Shown here in pieces: positions 11,629 through 23,610 of a stretch of 64,000 nt of DNA (position 1 is the stretch's first letter; the number at the start of each line of letters is the position of its first letter). Where the stretch lies: the NCBI GenBank assembly GCA_019614645.1, contig JABWDB010000035.1, forward strand, positions 1,798,001 to 1,862,000. Reading direction: 5' to 3'. Position numbers and translations under genes: made by a program. This DNA is from Stratiolaelaps scimitus (lineage: Eukaryota; Arthropoda; Arachnida; Mesostigmata; Laelapidae). Below the pieces are notes generated by a model, which had not been told where the DNA came from, searched no databases, and worked only from the letters and a program-made list of their open reading frames with translations.

Positions 11629-13063
11629 TATGTATAACAACGAGCTGCGCTTTGCACTGAGCGATACGTTCAAAAACCTACGAATGATCGGACAAACGAG
11701 CTTCAACAGGGGCGAAATTATCAGGCAGCAATTCGGCCCTTAGACATATGGCCTATCCCTGTTGTACATTGCAATATTATGCGACGAAATCATTCAAAAG
11801 AATCTGTAGCAGGATATAAACTAAAGCAAAACGCCGCCTATGAAATGGCAGCTGCATATGAGAGATCGTGCAAGAGTCGTCTTTGATTGTTCGTCGTTTG
11901 GTGTCAAATCATATTCACCATTTTTGCCAAATGGCAATTTATAATGTTTTATATATCGGTGTACGCTGCACAGGCGATTCACGGTTAAAGTGAAACATTA
12001 GGTCATATTCGTGAAATGAATACTGTACGATGCATACGAGCAGCTCCTTCGAACGTGAGATCAAATCGAGTTGCAATCAAACTCCGTACTCTTGATCAAT
12101 ACACCGCGCTCCGTCGTGCAATCCGACTGGAGAGTGCAGCCGGGTGCAGATTTATGCTTTCCTCGAGAGCTGCGCAAATGACAGAATTTCTAATCTTGTT
12201 TACACGTGTGACCATCAAAAATCAGTCGGACTCATGAAGACGGAGTCACTGCGCAATTTCTGGTACCTGTTGCGTCAAATTGTTACGTTACTTCGTAAAC
12301 ACGAGCCGCCCCACGAACGCATGAGAGCCTCAGTTAACATTCGTACAATGTTATGATATTACCGAACAGGCAATTTAATTAATATAATTAGCCACAATTA
12401 GAATTGCCAGTGGCAATGATGAGACTTTGCTCGTACGGGTCGAGCTCGTCATTGAGGTTGAGATGTTCGACTTAGGGCTGTTACGAAAAATCCCTACCGA
12501 CCGACCGAACGTCTGGGAACGGCGGAAAAGGTACCAAGAGTATAGATTGGGTGCACCTCAGCAGCTCTCAATTTTTTTTTACTAAAAGGCAAAGGCACAT
12601 GTGCACAGGTCCGCTATCGTGCTGTAATCTACTGCACTGACGGCCAGTTCCATGCAATATTTACATAGATTGATATGATTATCGTTGAGCTCTTCACCTC
12701 TTTACGTATAGTCCTTTCGATCGTGTGCTAACATTGTGAACGTCATGGGTCGCAGAACATCCTGCAGCAGTTGCACAAACGCAGTGTTGCCTGACATCGT
12801 TGGGTTCGTCGCCGCTTCTTGTCTACCCCTCCGATGTGTCCATATATCGGCCTGTCGTCGGTCGGCCTGATGCCTAACTGGGCCTCCGCCACAATATTAT
12901 ACTGGTATGAACGCCCGCTACAGAGTGTGTGGCCTGTCTTGCTGTCCGTGTTGTTGTTGTTGTGTATCCATGTGTGCCCGTGGTGTATGTTGCTATAGTG
13001 GTGGTCTACGTGAGTTGGCCGGTGTTCCACGGACAGCAGTTATTCCGTGTATGACAGTACCAC

Positions 13064-13066
<3 letters not shown>

Positions 13067-13101
<35 letters not shown>
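13067..13101. repeat. (TA)n microsatellite
   Basis: Uninterrupted TA over 35 bases. Confidence 0.95.
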
Positions 13102-13104
<3 letters not shown>

Positions 13105-14120
13105 TCTGTGTATACGGTGGATCTCGTCCATCGAATTTTGTCTCGTAGCGTCTACGAACTTGGCTCGAAGTTCTTGCTGCTTTGCTAAGATTTACACCCG
13201 GCCACTCGAGCGCTAACTACACAAGCCGCTGGTGCGCTAGCCTAACGCACGAAGGCGAGCTAAGCCAGCTCGGTGGTCGACTGGTCCAGCCTAACTAGAT
13301 AGCGAAATAGACTGGGATAAGGGTTCGCAAAGCCACGCGAATGATGGCACCACCACCACCACCGGCCGCCGCCGTCGCCGCCGCTTGGCGCGTTCAACGT
13401 GCTGGGTCTCCCGCTGCCACAAGCGATGTCTAGTTTTTCCTCTAGCTCATTGGGCGGCGATAGTGGTGGTGGTGGTTATGGTGGTGCTAGTTAATAGTTC
13501 AGTTATGTTGAACTAATGTCAGTCCGTCATCCTGCCGGCGAGTAGTCGGTCATCAGCCAGAGTTAGTCGGCCGGCTGACTTTGCGGCCAGCAGCAGCTCT
13601 ACAGTGGTCTATGTAGAATTGTATTAGTATACTAGCAAGAGGACCAACGGCCGAACGACCGGTAGGTGGGCAGGCAGGCTGGCTGGCTGGCAGACCACCA
13701 GAGTACGAGCGGGCAGCAACAACTGTCGTCTTTGCTTATGACGACGACGACGACGACGTCGAACAGCGGGCACATCGCGCCGCTGCTGCTGCTGCAGACC
13801 TCAACGACCTTGGCCGGTGGCACTTCTGTCAGGCGGCCACTGCCGGCATCGGCCGTCGTCTATGCAACGGCTATACGCGCGCGCGCGCCTCCAGCCAGGC
13901 GAACGCCGACGTCAGCGCAGGCGGCAGCAACAGCAGCAGCAGCAACAACAGCAAAGGAGTGTAATGCCTTAGGATGACGGGGCGGGCTCAGAAACGATGG
14001 CAACGACGATCGGCCGTCGGACGGACAGATAGATGAACGAACGGAACACAGAGACGCCTGTCTTTCTCCCGCTTACCTAGGTGGCTAGCCTATCTAGCTG
14101 CCTTTATATATATATATATA

Positions 14121-14144
14121 TACTGTGTAGTATGTAATATGGAA

Positions 14145-14182
<38 letters not shown>

Positions 14183-14207
14183 TCTGTCGTATGTAATATG
14201 GAAGTGT
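14121..14207. repeat. Tandem duplication of a unit of about 60 bases carrying a TA tract
   Basis: The block GTATGTAATATGGAAGTGT, preceded by a related CTGTGTA/CTGTC segment, occurs at 14121-14148 and again at 14181-14207. Each copy is preceded by a TA tract (14105-14122 and 14148-14178). The simplest reading is one tandem duplication of the tract plus its flank, followed by length change of the TA run. Confidence 0.75.
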
Positions 14208-14388
14208 CGGCGCTCTTTGCCGTATGGACCGACGAAGAACAGGGGCCGGTCGGAGCGCTTCGCCCGATCGGACAAGCTCTGACGACGGCGCGCAGACAAT
14301 ATGATTTCATATATATGCTAGCATAGGTTGTACGTACAATACGTGATGACGATGCCGTTCTAGCGCTGCTCACTTGTTCGTGTGCGGT

Positions 14389-14390
<2 letters not shown>

Positions 14391-14429
<39 letters not shown>
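14391..14429. repeat. (AT)n microsatellite
   Basis: Uninterrupted AT over 39 bases. Confidence 0.95.
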
Positions 14430-14433
<4 letters not shown>

Positions 14434-14887
14434 CATACACGGCTGGAATGGAAGATAGCGAGACACAGATAGATAGGGAGAGAAAGAGAGAGAGAGGAGA
14501 CATCTTTGACAAGTTGTGGGATGATATAAATATATGGTGATTCGACGTCTGTTCGAACAGCATCAGCACCTTCATCCAATGAGGCAGGCTATAAGGCAAA
14601 CCATGTGTGTATATGATGGAGATTGCAGAGCCGCAAACTCCGCACGCCGTCGAGAAATTGAATTCGCCACGCTCATCGACAGTATGCTGCCAGTTGTGGT
14701 GTAATGCTTGCCGTAGAGCACGCTGATGAATTTATATTATACCGATTATAACGACGATGCTTTGTCGAAACATTTAGCTGACGGCCGGGTTCGACTCCGT
14801 TCATAGTCCGTTCGCTCACCACGACATAGGTCCATGTATGTATATATGTATATATATATACATACATAAACTCATACTAATGACATA

Positions 14888-14892
<5 letters not shown>

Positions 14893-14927
<35 letters not shown>
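14893..14927. repeat. (TA)n microsatellite
   Basis: Uninterrupted TA over 35 bases. Confidence 0.95.
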
Positions 14928-14935
<8 letters not shown>

Positions 14936-17286
14936 TATAAGTACACACACATACATGGCTGGCCAAAAGAAGAACAAAGTCGAGAACGCCAATATCGCTG
15001 TGAGCGTATGTTGTTTGTTTGTGTGTACGTTGTTGCTGTTGTTGTTGCTGTTACTGTCGTTCATACACATATTGACGGCTATGATACTACTTGGCTTGGC
15101 TCGTCTCGTCTTGGCCGCTTTGCTGGCTGGCTGACAGCGGTCGCGGCTGCCGCCGTTGGCGGCCTATGAATCAGCAGCTGCTTCAGCAGATCCAGCAGCT
15201 GATGCCGCCGGTGACGTTGCGAGATGTGTTGCCGCGGCCGCAGCGACTCCGCCGCAGTGTACGAACGAAGCAACTCACCAGCGGCAGCCACAGCAACAGC
15301 AGCAGCAGCCGCACCACCACCAAGAAAGCAACTGTCCGACGGAAAGAGACGACTCAACAACAACAACAGCCGGGCGCGCGCACAGTTGTCCCTATTTGGC
15401 AGCGGTGAAGTCGCGCGAGCCCGCTCCAGGGGTGCGGAAGCGCCGATTCCATTCAGGGAGCGCTCAGCGTAGCTGAAAACGTAGCGAACGCAACGCGTTC
15501 AGACCGACCGAGGACAGCGGCGACTGGCTGGCCGTCCAAGCGACCAACTCGGACGCCCCGGAAGGAAGGCCGCCCAGGTGGACATGACATCTCCAAGATC
15601 AGCGACAGACATACAAACAGATAGTCAAGCAAGCAGCGAATGGACGAACGAACAACGACGAAATGTTCGCCGCGCGAAGGCGCTCAACGGCCGGCGGGCC
15701 GGCCGGCCAAGCGAACGGTGATCCCCGCAACGGGTGCCCACTGCAAGGAGAACCACCGGAATGGGACCGTGAACCGCGGATCCAACCCTGATTATGGTAG
15801 AATCCAATAGAACGCGACGAGTGAACCAAGCAAACAAGCAGGCTCGGCTGCCAGCCGCCGTCCGCGACGGCCGCCCAGATAGCGAGGATGCCGAAAACGT
15901 CAATGAGTGGGGTTGTCGCTCGGCAAGGGGAGCTCTTGTCTCGGGACGCTCAAATTTGGTTCGGCTCGGAATACACAGCACGACGTACACATGGACAATT
16001 AGAGCTGGCGGATAGCGTATGATCGATTGTTCGAAGACTGCGTTTTCGGTTCTACTGTTCGATTGTTTTTTTTTTGTTTTTACCAAATCGCACATTGCTG
16101 CTCCATCGTTCTCAGCGAACGAAACGGTGTAGCGAATTTGAGCGCGCTAAGCATTTTTTTTCTCCCACTGGCTGACGGACCACTGTGAACATCAGGTGTG
16201 CGCAACAGCGCTGGCGCAATCGGCTTGATATTTGTTGTTGAGCGTTGTCGCTGTTGGGAGCACCCTCAAACAGTAGTAGAGATCTGTAGTAACGGTGGAG
16301 GACTACAGCGTTTCGCACACGTCGGCACACGTCTTTGAATGAACGAACGTAACGGGCCGAGATTGACAGGCTAGGTCAGACGGGCTTGCCGCAGGCTTTT
16401 CAAAGGTCTCTCTGTCCCTCTAAGCAAAAGAAAGACGGGCAGATTAAGTGCCTGTAGTTGAACAGCGATGATTGTTGCTGTCTTCCTAGATCTCTTTTTG
16501 CTTATTTCGATTTGCAACGTGATCTACAAGTACAAAGACGTGAAGAGAAGACTTCAAATAGTCTTCGTTTGCTGAAATAATGAACTCGTGAGTCTTTTGC
16601 TTAGCTTCGGAAGATGTGCAGGCCTAGTAGCAGCAGTAGTTCGTCATCAACATTTTTCATTATCGCTCTGTTCCGTCTCCGCTGTGAAAGCCAGAGAGAG
16701 AGAGAGAAGAGGTTGCTGCGCTCGAGGAACAGTTCAGATTTGCCTAAAGGAGCTGGGCGGCTGGTGGCTCATTGGCCGGCCATTGACTGGTCACCATCTG
16801 TCTGAGAGTGGGCGAGTGGGGAGAGTTTGCCTTCGCCAGCTGACGTTTGGCCGTGAGCTCTTGTTACCCAGTGACCCCGTTTCGTGGTCGCCGCCAGCAG
16901 CGGCCGCAGAGGTAACTCCTCGGCTGCGGCTACTGCGGCTGCGGCTGCTACTGCCGCCGCCACCACCACCGTTACCGCCTCCATCCACGTCTACCTCTAC
17001 TGAGATACGATGATAATACGAACTGACTCCAATGTCGTAACGTGCTTATCTACGCTAGTTTGCGCGTCCGTTAGAATTGTCTGTCGGCGATCAGCTGTGC
17101 CAAGCAGCGTCCTAAGTAACCAGCGAAGGCGTAGACGTCGCGAACGCTTTCACTGTTGAGGACTCTGGCCACGGCGTACGGAACGATCCCGGCTTTCCTG
17201 CTCGTTACTGACTGCCCCGAATGGTCGACAGACCTTTCGAGTTGAGGGCGGATCGCCTCTTCACAACAACGACATTTACCATATGT

Positions 17287-17338
17287 TGCTGCTGCTGCTG
17301 CTGCTGCTGCTGCAGCAGCAGCAGCAGCAGCAGCAGCA
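17287..17338. repeat. 52-bp perfect palindrome of head-to-head CTG and CAG repeats
   Basis: Eight TGC units plus TG are followed directly by CA plus eight GCA units, so 17287-17312 is the exact reverse complement of 17313-17338. RNA from either strand would fold into a fully paired 26-bp hairpin with essentially no loop. Confidence 0.9.
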
Positions 17339-17817
17339 GGACCAGCATGACAAGGGTTAAGTTATGTGCGCTCAGACGACCCGCGGATGTCCCAGCTGAG
17401 ACGGTAGAGAGCAAGTCGGGTCTGCTGTTTGCTTGCTTCGCACCGTTCTCCTTTAACCATTTCAACAGCTTTTGTATCGACCAGCTAGGCTGCTGTACAT
17501 TACTATGCCTGTAGCTGTCGCCGCCGCCGCCGTCGTTGTTGTGCCTGTTGTCGGCGTCGGCGTCATCACCACCAGCAGCGATCTCGTCGCTCGTGATGGT
17601 CGTGATAGTGGTCGTTGTATCTCGAGTAACCGCGCTGTCTGCGGCAGCCAAGCCTCGCGTGGTGGATGATGACCTTGATTTCGGTTACATCACGAACCCA
17701 TCTCAGCGACGACCGTCAACAGCAACAGCCAGCCAGCAGCAGCAACCGGCGAACAGCCAACTAACTGAGTGGCTGCGGCTCAGTCGCAGCAGCAGCAGCA
17801 GCGGCAGTAAATACACG

Positions 17818-17819
<2 letters not shown>

Positions 17820-17848
<29 letters not shown>
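17820..17848. repeat. (AT)n microsatellite
   Basis: Uninterrupted AT over 29 bases, just after a CAG run at about 17788-17803. Confidence 0.9.
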
Positions 17849-17852
<4 letters not shown>

Positions 17853-19099
17853 TGACACACTCACATGCAGCACAACACAGTGACTTCGGGCGATCGCAGA
17901 GCAACCAACGATCACTTACTGCTATTACTCTATTACTACTACAACTACTATTACTGCTGCTGCTGCTCAAGCGCGCGGCCACGACGCACTTGCTCGCCCG
18001 CTCACTCGCTCAATGACTGACAAACGGACGAACGGGGCGAGTGGATAGAGAGAGAGACAGAGAAATAGATAGAGATAGAGAGCGGCTGTTGCTGCTGCTG
18101 CTGTTGCTGGCTGGCAGGCAGTAGCGAAGTAGATGTGACTGACAGTCAGACCGACGGACTCTGCCTGCCTGCCTGCCCGCAAAAGTGGTAACGGCTATGG
18201 CCGCCACTGCTCGCTGTCTCGTAGTGCTGCTACTACCACTGGTAGAACAGCAACAGCAGCAGCAGGAATAGTGGAACTGGTAGTAGCCATCGTAGTCGCA
18301 CCAGCTCAGCGCTGCTTGGCAGCGTAGGGTTGGCTGAGTTGGCAGAGCAGGGCCGGCTGACGGAGGGCCTCCTCTGGCGGTGGCCAACATTGGCGCAGCA
18401 TCACTACCGCACACAAGCCACTGTGCCAGAGGAGTATCAGCAGCAGCAGCAGCAACAACAACAGAGGGCGGCGGGCAATGAACAAGCGGCCAGGGCGGAC
18501 TGCTGCGGCTGCCGTCACTGCCGTTGCCGCCGCCGCCGCCGCATCATCAGCGCGATCGAGAGATCACTGCCAGAAAAGAGATCGCAGAGGTCGGAGGAAT
18601 GGCGATGTCCGGGCCCAGGTCTGCCCGCCCCGATTCGTGAACGTCACTGCGAGCTGTATGCATGATACTTGCGCCCACTGTGGATGGTTTTACACTGCAT
18701 GTGGTCGCTACAGCGTGGCTGATGATGCCCCTGCCGCCGTCGCCGCCGCCGCTGCCGCCAATCCTCGAAATATTCGTCACTCAATCAGGGCCCACGGCTA
18801 CAATTGGGAGTCAATGGGTTCCCTCCCTTTCAAGGTCGTACGTTGTCAGTATCACTAGAGCATAGTAGAATGTCTAGCACGATTCTCCTTCTGTAGCCGC
18901 CACCGCTGACGCGGCTGGGCTTCGCAGTTGTTGATTCGGCTAGGGCCACAACACGCCTTGTTGTCGACGACGACTTTTGCCGCTGGGCCATTTGGTCATG
19001 CCACAGATGTACGGCAGCTGATGTCTTTGTCCATCGTCTAGGTAGCTTCACCAGCAGGACGGTGACACCCGCACCAGACACGGCTGGCTGCGAAAACAT

Positions 19100-21643
19100 C
19101 CCTCGGTTCAATACCGACTACGGCCAAGCAGGAACAGGAGAGATTATTAGCTATGAACAACAAGCCAATGAACCCAATTTCAGAGCGTTCGGAGAAACTC
19201 TCTTGCTCTATGTCAAATTATTATATTACAATAGATGGCGGTATATCGAGCTACGTATTGCCGATTTCTTCACGAGTTCTACACGGTTCGAGAACGCTTT
19301 GTCGATCGGCGTATAGGCGTATATGTTAGCGGCACCAGGTCATCAGCCCAATTGTTTTGGATCGTTTCTCGATGACCCTACGGAAAAGAGTGCATCTTAT
19401 CATTGGCTCGGTAACTAGGCCATTTGTGTAACACATTGACGATACGGCACTATCTGCACTATCTGCCGTAAAATGAACACCAAATATGGCGCGCTGTGGC
19501 CTAACTAATATACGTAACCGATTGTCGCTCGAAATCTCTCTGAATAGTGAGTGATGTTTTGCGTAGCGAACGTTTCGAGCGGGTAACTAGCATTTAGGTA
19601 GGGGACTCGGCGAGAAAACAAAAAATTATCATTAGTTAAAGGCACCGAACGCTAGATCAGTGGTCGCCAGCAAGCCTAGCTAGCTGGGATTCTCGTGGTA
19701 TTCAACGCTTGGCCAGGCGCGCGAGAGGAGCCTCGCTGCTCAGCAGCGAGCCCCGGGGCCCACAGGAGCGATATGCACTCGCAGAGCGAAGATCGAAGAG
19801 CCGGACGAGCTCGCCGTTGGTAACCCGTTGTATCAGAAAGAAAAAAAACAGAGAGCCTACGGGAACGCGGCGACGATTCTGGGCGCCCGGCCAGAAACCA
19901 TCTTCGCTGAATGGTTCAAGGCTTGGCTAGTTCGTGGTCGGTGGCAGTAGATCTGCAGCGAACAGATCAAGCGACCTACTGCTGGTCGTTCGAGCGCCAG
20001 CCTGCGCGCCCGCCTATGTGCGGTCTGTGTACGGTTAAGCTGCTGAATGTGTGTTTCGACAGCAGTTACACAAGGCTTTGTCCTCTCGGCGATGTGATGT
20101 GTTGACGATGAGCGGCTTCTCGTATTGTTATTATGATTATATGTGTCCTGGGACGCGGTAATCTTTGCAGAGAGCGTCTTTTACGAGAGCATCGTCTATC
20201 ATCCTCAGGTGCAGATCAGGCTATTCGGACTGGGATGTTCTCGATACCTAGGCATTATTGTTTTTCTGCTCATTATCGTCGAATGAATAGAAAAGCATGA
20301 TGTGTCCATACAGAGCGGAATTTTCATTAGGTCACCCGTCAGCCAAGGGATTGATCGCCGGCCAGTGGTGATATGAAGACGCCGGTTAGTAAATACAAAT
20401 GACAATACATCTTTGTCACTATGAGGGTGGTCCGAACGTCAGAGAATTGACCGGCCAGTATTTATTATTTTACCTTTGAGAAACGAGTAGCGTTGTTTGA
20501 CGACTTGCGAACGTTTGGCCTGCTTTGAGGCCTGCGTTATATGACGCGACAGGTCATTGTTGACCGATATAGGCATATCTGTACCAATAGCGGTGGCCAC
20601 ATGGCGATCTCTGGGAGGCGACGCGGAGCGGATACAGAAATGTCGTGACCTTGATCATGTTAATCATCTCATTAGGTTCGATTGCTCCAAAAAATTAAGA
20701 GCCCACTGTCACTACCGATGGGTCGACAGAGACATCGCAGGCTCGATCATGCGGCACCAAGTCCCTACGGTGGAAAGGTTTTCATTGTTCACCTGAACTA
20801 TTGAACTATTGTCGGTGATAGAGAAAGGGGACTGTCCCTCAATTGGCCTCTGATGACGTAACTAATTAAGACGACAGCCAAGACAGCAGATCGTCCTCAC
20901 AGGACACAGCTTAAATGGTATTTATTATATATAGTAGAGCTAACCGCCAATGCATTAGTTCGCTACAACAGAGAGCGATGAGCTCGAAATTGTCAGGCGC
21001 ATCACTGATCCCTACCGCATAGTTGTTGTATTTCTGCACACCCGGATGCAGGTATAGGGGACCATCACTAGTTCCCGGCCTGTCTGCTCTACAGGCCTTC
21101 TATTCTTCCCAATAGAAACAAGCAGACAAATATATACCCGCAGAGAGATAATAAGAACGACGAACGATTATCTAACCAGTTTTCTGTTTCCTGCACGAGA
21201 CAATGAGAGTCTATCTATGTGGGTCTCCATACGGATGCTATGGTTGATTGGCCGCCTGGCGAGCAATAGACTCCATTCGTAGCATTGATTTGTATATGAA
21301 TTAAATGGCCTCCTTTGCTATTAATAACATTTACAAAAGAGAAAGATTCGCTTATCGCTTTGTACAGGCAGAAAAAGTGGTGTCAAAAGAGCGATTTTCC
21401 CATAAGGTAGCCCCCTCTTGGCGGCAACTCCCGGTCGTGAAATTGGCTTGGCTAGATCAAGATCAGCGTTAGTTAACAGTACATTCACATATCACATATC
21501 TGGAGCATTCATTCATATATATACATATATATATATTTTTTTTTTCTTCTTACAGTATATATAATAGCGGATGGTTAACAGAACATTTGCCACCAAGAAG
21601 TATTAGCCAGTTTGGCCCCCCATTCGCGTTTTGTCTTCGCGGT

Positions 21644-21692
<49 letters not shown>

Positions 21693-22250
21693 GTATATAT
21701 ATAGGAAAGGACTTGTTTTCCGCGGCGTTATTTCGTTTTTGGGGTGAAACCTCCCACTCGGTCTGTCGGCTGCATCTGATTCGTTCATTCAGGGCTGTCG
21801 AAATCGAAAGAACAGCCAACGAGGCTTAACGCCGATGCGTTGCAATTCTTCGTTTGCTGATAATCGGGAGAAACGTAACAGAAAACAGTGAACGAGATGA
21901 AGTTTCACTGTAATTAGTCTATGCTTCTCTTGATTTGCCAAGGATCAATAAGTAAGACAATGATGAAATGCTCTAATAGCTGAATCAAGATAACCACTAC
22001 TGAATCGGGAATATGAGAGCCCTATTGATGCCCCGATTCGATGGACACAACGGTGTGATAACCGAACGAACTTCTCCAGCACCGCCCCATGCCATGTATT
22101 ATTGAAATGACACACTCTGTGTATGGACTCCATACACAACAACAGCAACAGCAACACATTCAAATGAATGATTATCATTACCACCACTGTGGCAGCGGGT
22201 CAGCCGCGCAAAAATAACAACAGTTTATTTGCCTCGCGAGCACTCGTAAG
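19100..22250. other. Unique sequence without a recognisable gene
   Basis: Mixed-composition DNA with short unrelated open frames only. The single long simple repeat is the AT tract at 21649-21687. Nothing else structured was noticed. Confidence 0.4.
21649..21687. repeat. (AT)n microsatellite
   Basis: Uninterrupted AT over 39 bases. Confidence 0.95.
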
Positions 22251-23610
22251 AACATCAATCTCACTGAGCAGCGCGGCCGTCAAGTTCAGAGACCGGTGGG
22301 CCCCGTTCATTCTTCGATTGCTCCGTCCAATTTGTTTTTGACACCCTTGAACGTCTGTCGTTTGCGACATTTGTCAACACGTTTGCACCAGCGAGCTGTC
22401 CTTCGACATCGTCTCGTTCAGGCGCTCGCGCTCGTTTGCCCCATGGCCTCTGGCGGCGGCGGTGGTCTCTCCGATCCCTTTTGTAGGCGCATCTTTACCA
22501 ATAGGTATCGTATCTGATACACGTCTATCTCTTGTCTATGATTCGCGGGGCGGAGGCTCTCCTCCGGTGCAACGTCCACGTCGCCCCCAACAGCAGTGAG
22601 ATCGCCACCACCGCAGACGTTGTCAGCTGTTATGGTTATGTTGACCGCGCAGACGCTTGCTCTGGGCATTTGTCTACTGCTGCTGCTGCTGCTGCTGGTC
22701 GTTCGTGTGTGGTTGGTTGTTCGCAGTTCGTTCAGAACGTTCCCACCAGAGCGGTGGCCGCGACGACGGCAGCGTCAGCAGCCGCACGTGCAGGGCGCCC
22801 GTTCACAATAACCATCACCATTACGATCAGTATCATCATTCAGCATCTGAGGGGAAACTCCACAACTGACGACTGCCAGAGGGCGGATGGCGGACCCATT
22901 CATTTAAGGAGATCTCCGCGCGATCGGATCCGACGCCGCGACGGCAGCCGATCTGCGCCAGCCTCGCCGCTCGCCGCCGCCGCAGCAGCAGCAGCAGCCC
23001 CACAGCGTCAAGCTGATCGCCGAAACAGGCGAACGCAAATCCCAAAGCTGCCGTCGCCGCCGCCGCTAGCGTCACACAGCGAAATCTGCTGCTGGCAGTA
23101 GCCGGCTACGGCTACGGCTGAACACTGCGCGATGATGATGTTATTGTCGGCTTCCCACACCAGTCGCTCGTGAGCGGCCGCACTGAAGGCTTCTACGCGG
23201 GAGAGACGAACGCAAACGAGACTTTGCCCCGCGTCCGTCCGTCCACCCGAGTATAGAGCGAACGTCTCTACATGTGCGAGTGTGCGCCTTGCTTGCACAC
23301 ACACGGACACGCACACGGGCACATTTGTTTGTCCGACTTAGTGCGAGCTACTTGGCTGCCGTGATTTGTCTATAGATGGGAGTGACTCAGCAGCCGTACG
23401 GCGAGCGGCATACGGTGCATTGGGCTGCGGACTGCACTGTCGCACGGTGGACGCTACGGTCTCATCGTCCCGTGGTCAGACGCTGGTGACGTCGCCTCGG
23501 ACGTGCCACTGACCGTGTGGTGACGTTCGGCTTGTCGGTGCGCCCAAGTGAGGCCGCAATAACAGTGGATATGTGCTTTGAGAGAAAGAGAGAGAGAGAG
23601 AGAGAGATAG
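22250..23610. other. Small GC-rich island
   Basis: About 1.3 kb with many CpG dinucleotides and CTG, CCG and CAG triplets, sharply bounded by AT-richer DNA. The 189-codon plus-strand frame at 22532-23101 is Ala/Arg/Ser low-complexity with no domain. The island ends in a GA microsatellite at 23587-23607. It could be a promoter or non-coding exon. Confidence 0.3.
23587..23607. repeat. (GA)n microsatellite
   Basis: Alternating GA over about 21 bases at the right edge of the GC-rich island. Confidence 0.85.

Larger units (their letters stand above)
10700..13300. other. AT-richer spacer with TA tracts, no recognisable gene
   Basis: Contains TA tracts at 10908-10945, about 11178-11212, 11603-11628 and 13067-13101, and a long imperfect hairpin at 11243-11302. 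The stretch 11640-12900 is ordinary unique sequence. No open frame has a recognisable domain. Confidence 0.4.
13300..19100. other. Second GC-rich, triplet-rich island
   Basis: CpG- and CAG/CTG/CCG-rich DNA interleaved with several TA tracts. No open frame has a recognisable domain; those of over 100 codons (for example 15091-15408 and 18330-18665) are Ala, Arg, Ser or Gln low-complexity. A possible splice donor, AG followed by GTAACT, lies at about 16911. The most structured piece is the CTG/CAG palindrome at 17287-17338. It may carry non-coding exons or regulatory sequence; this is inference from composition. Confidence 0.35.

Noticed and set aside
10908..14600. Frames encoding Ile-Tyr repeats (also elsewhere in the window)
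   Set aside because: Direct translation of (TA)n microsatellites.
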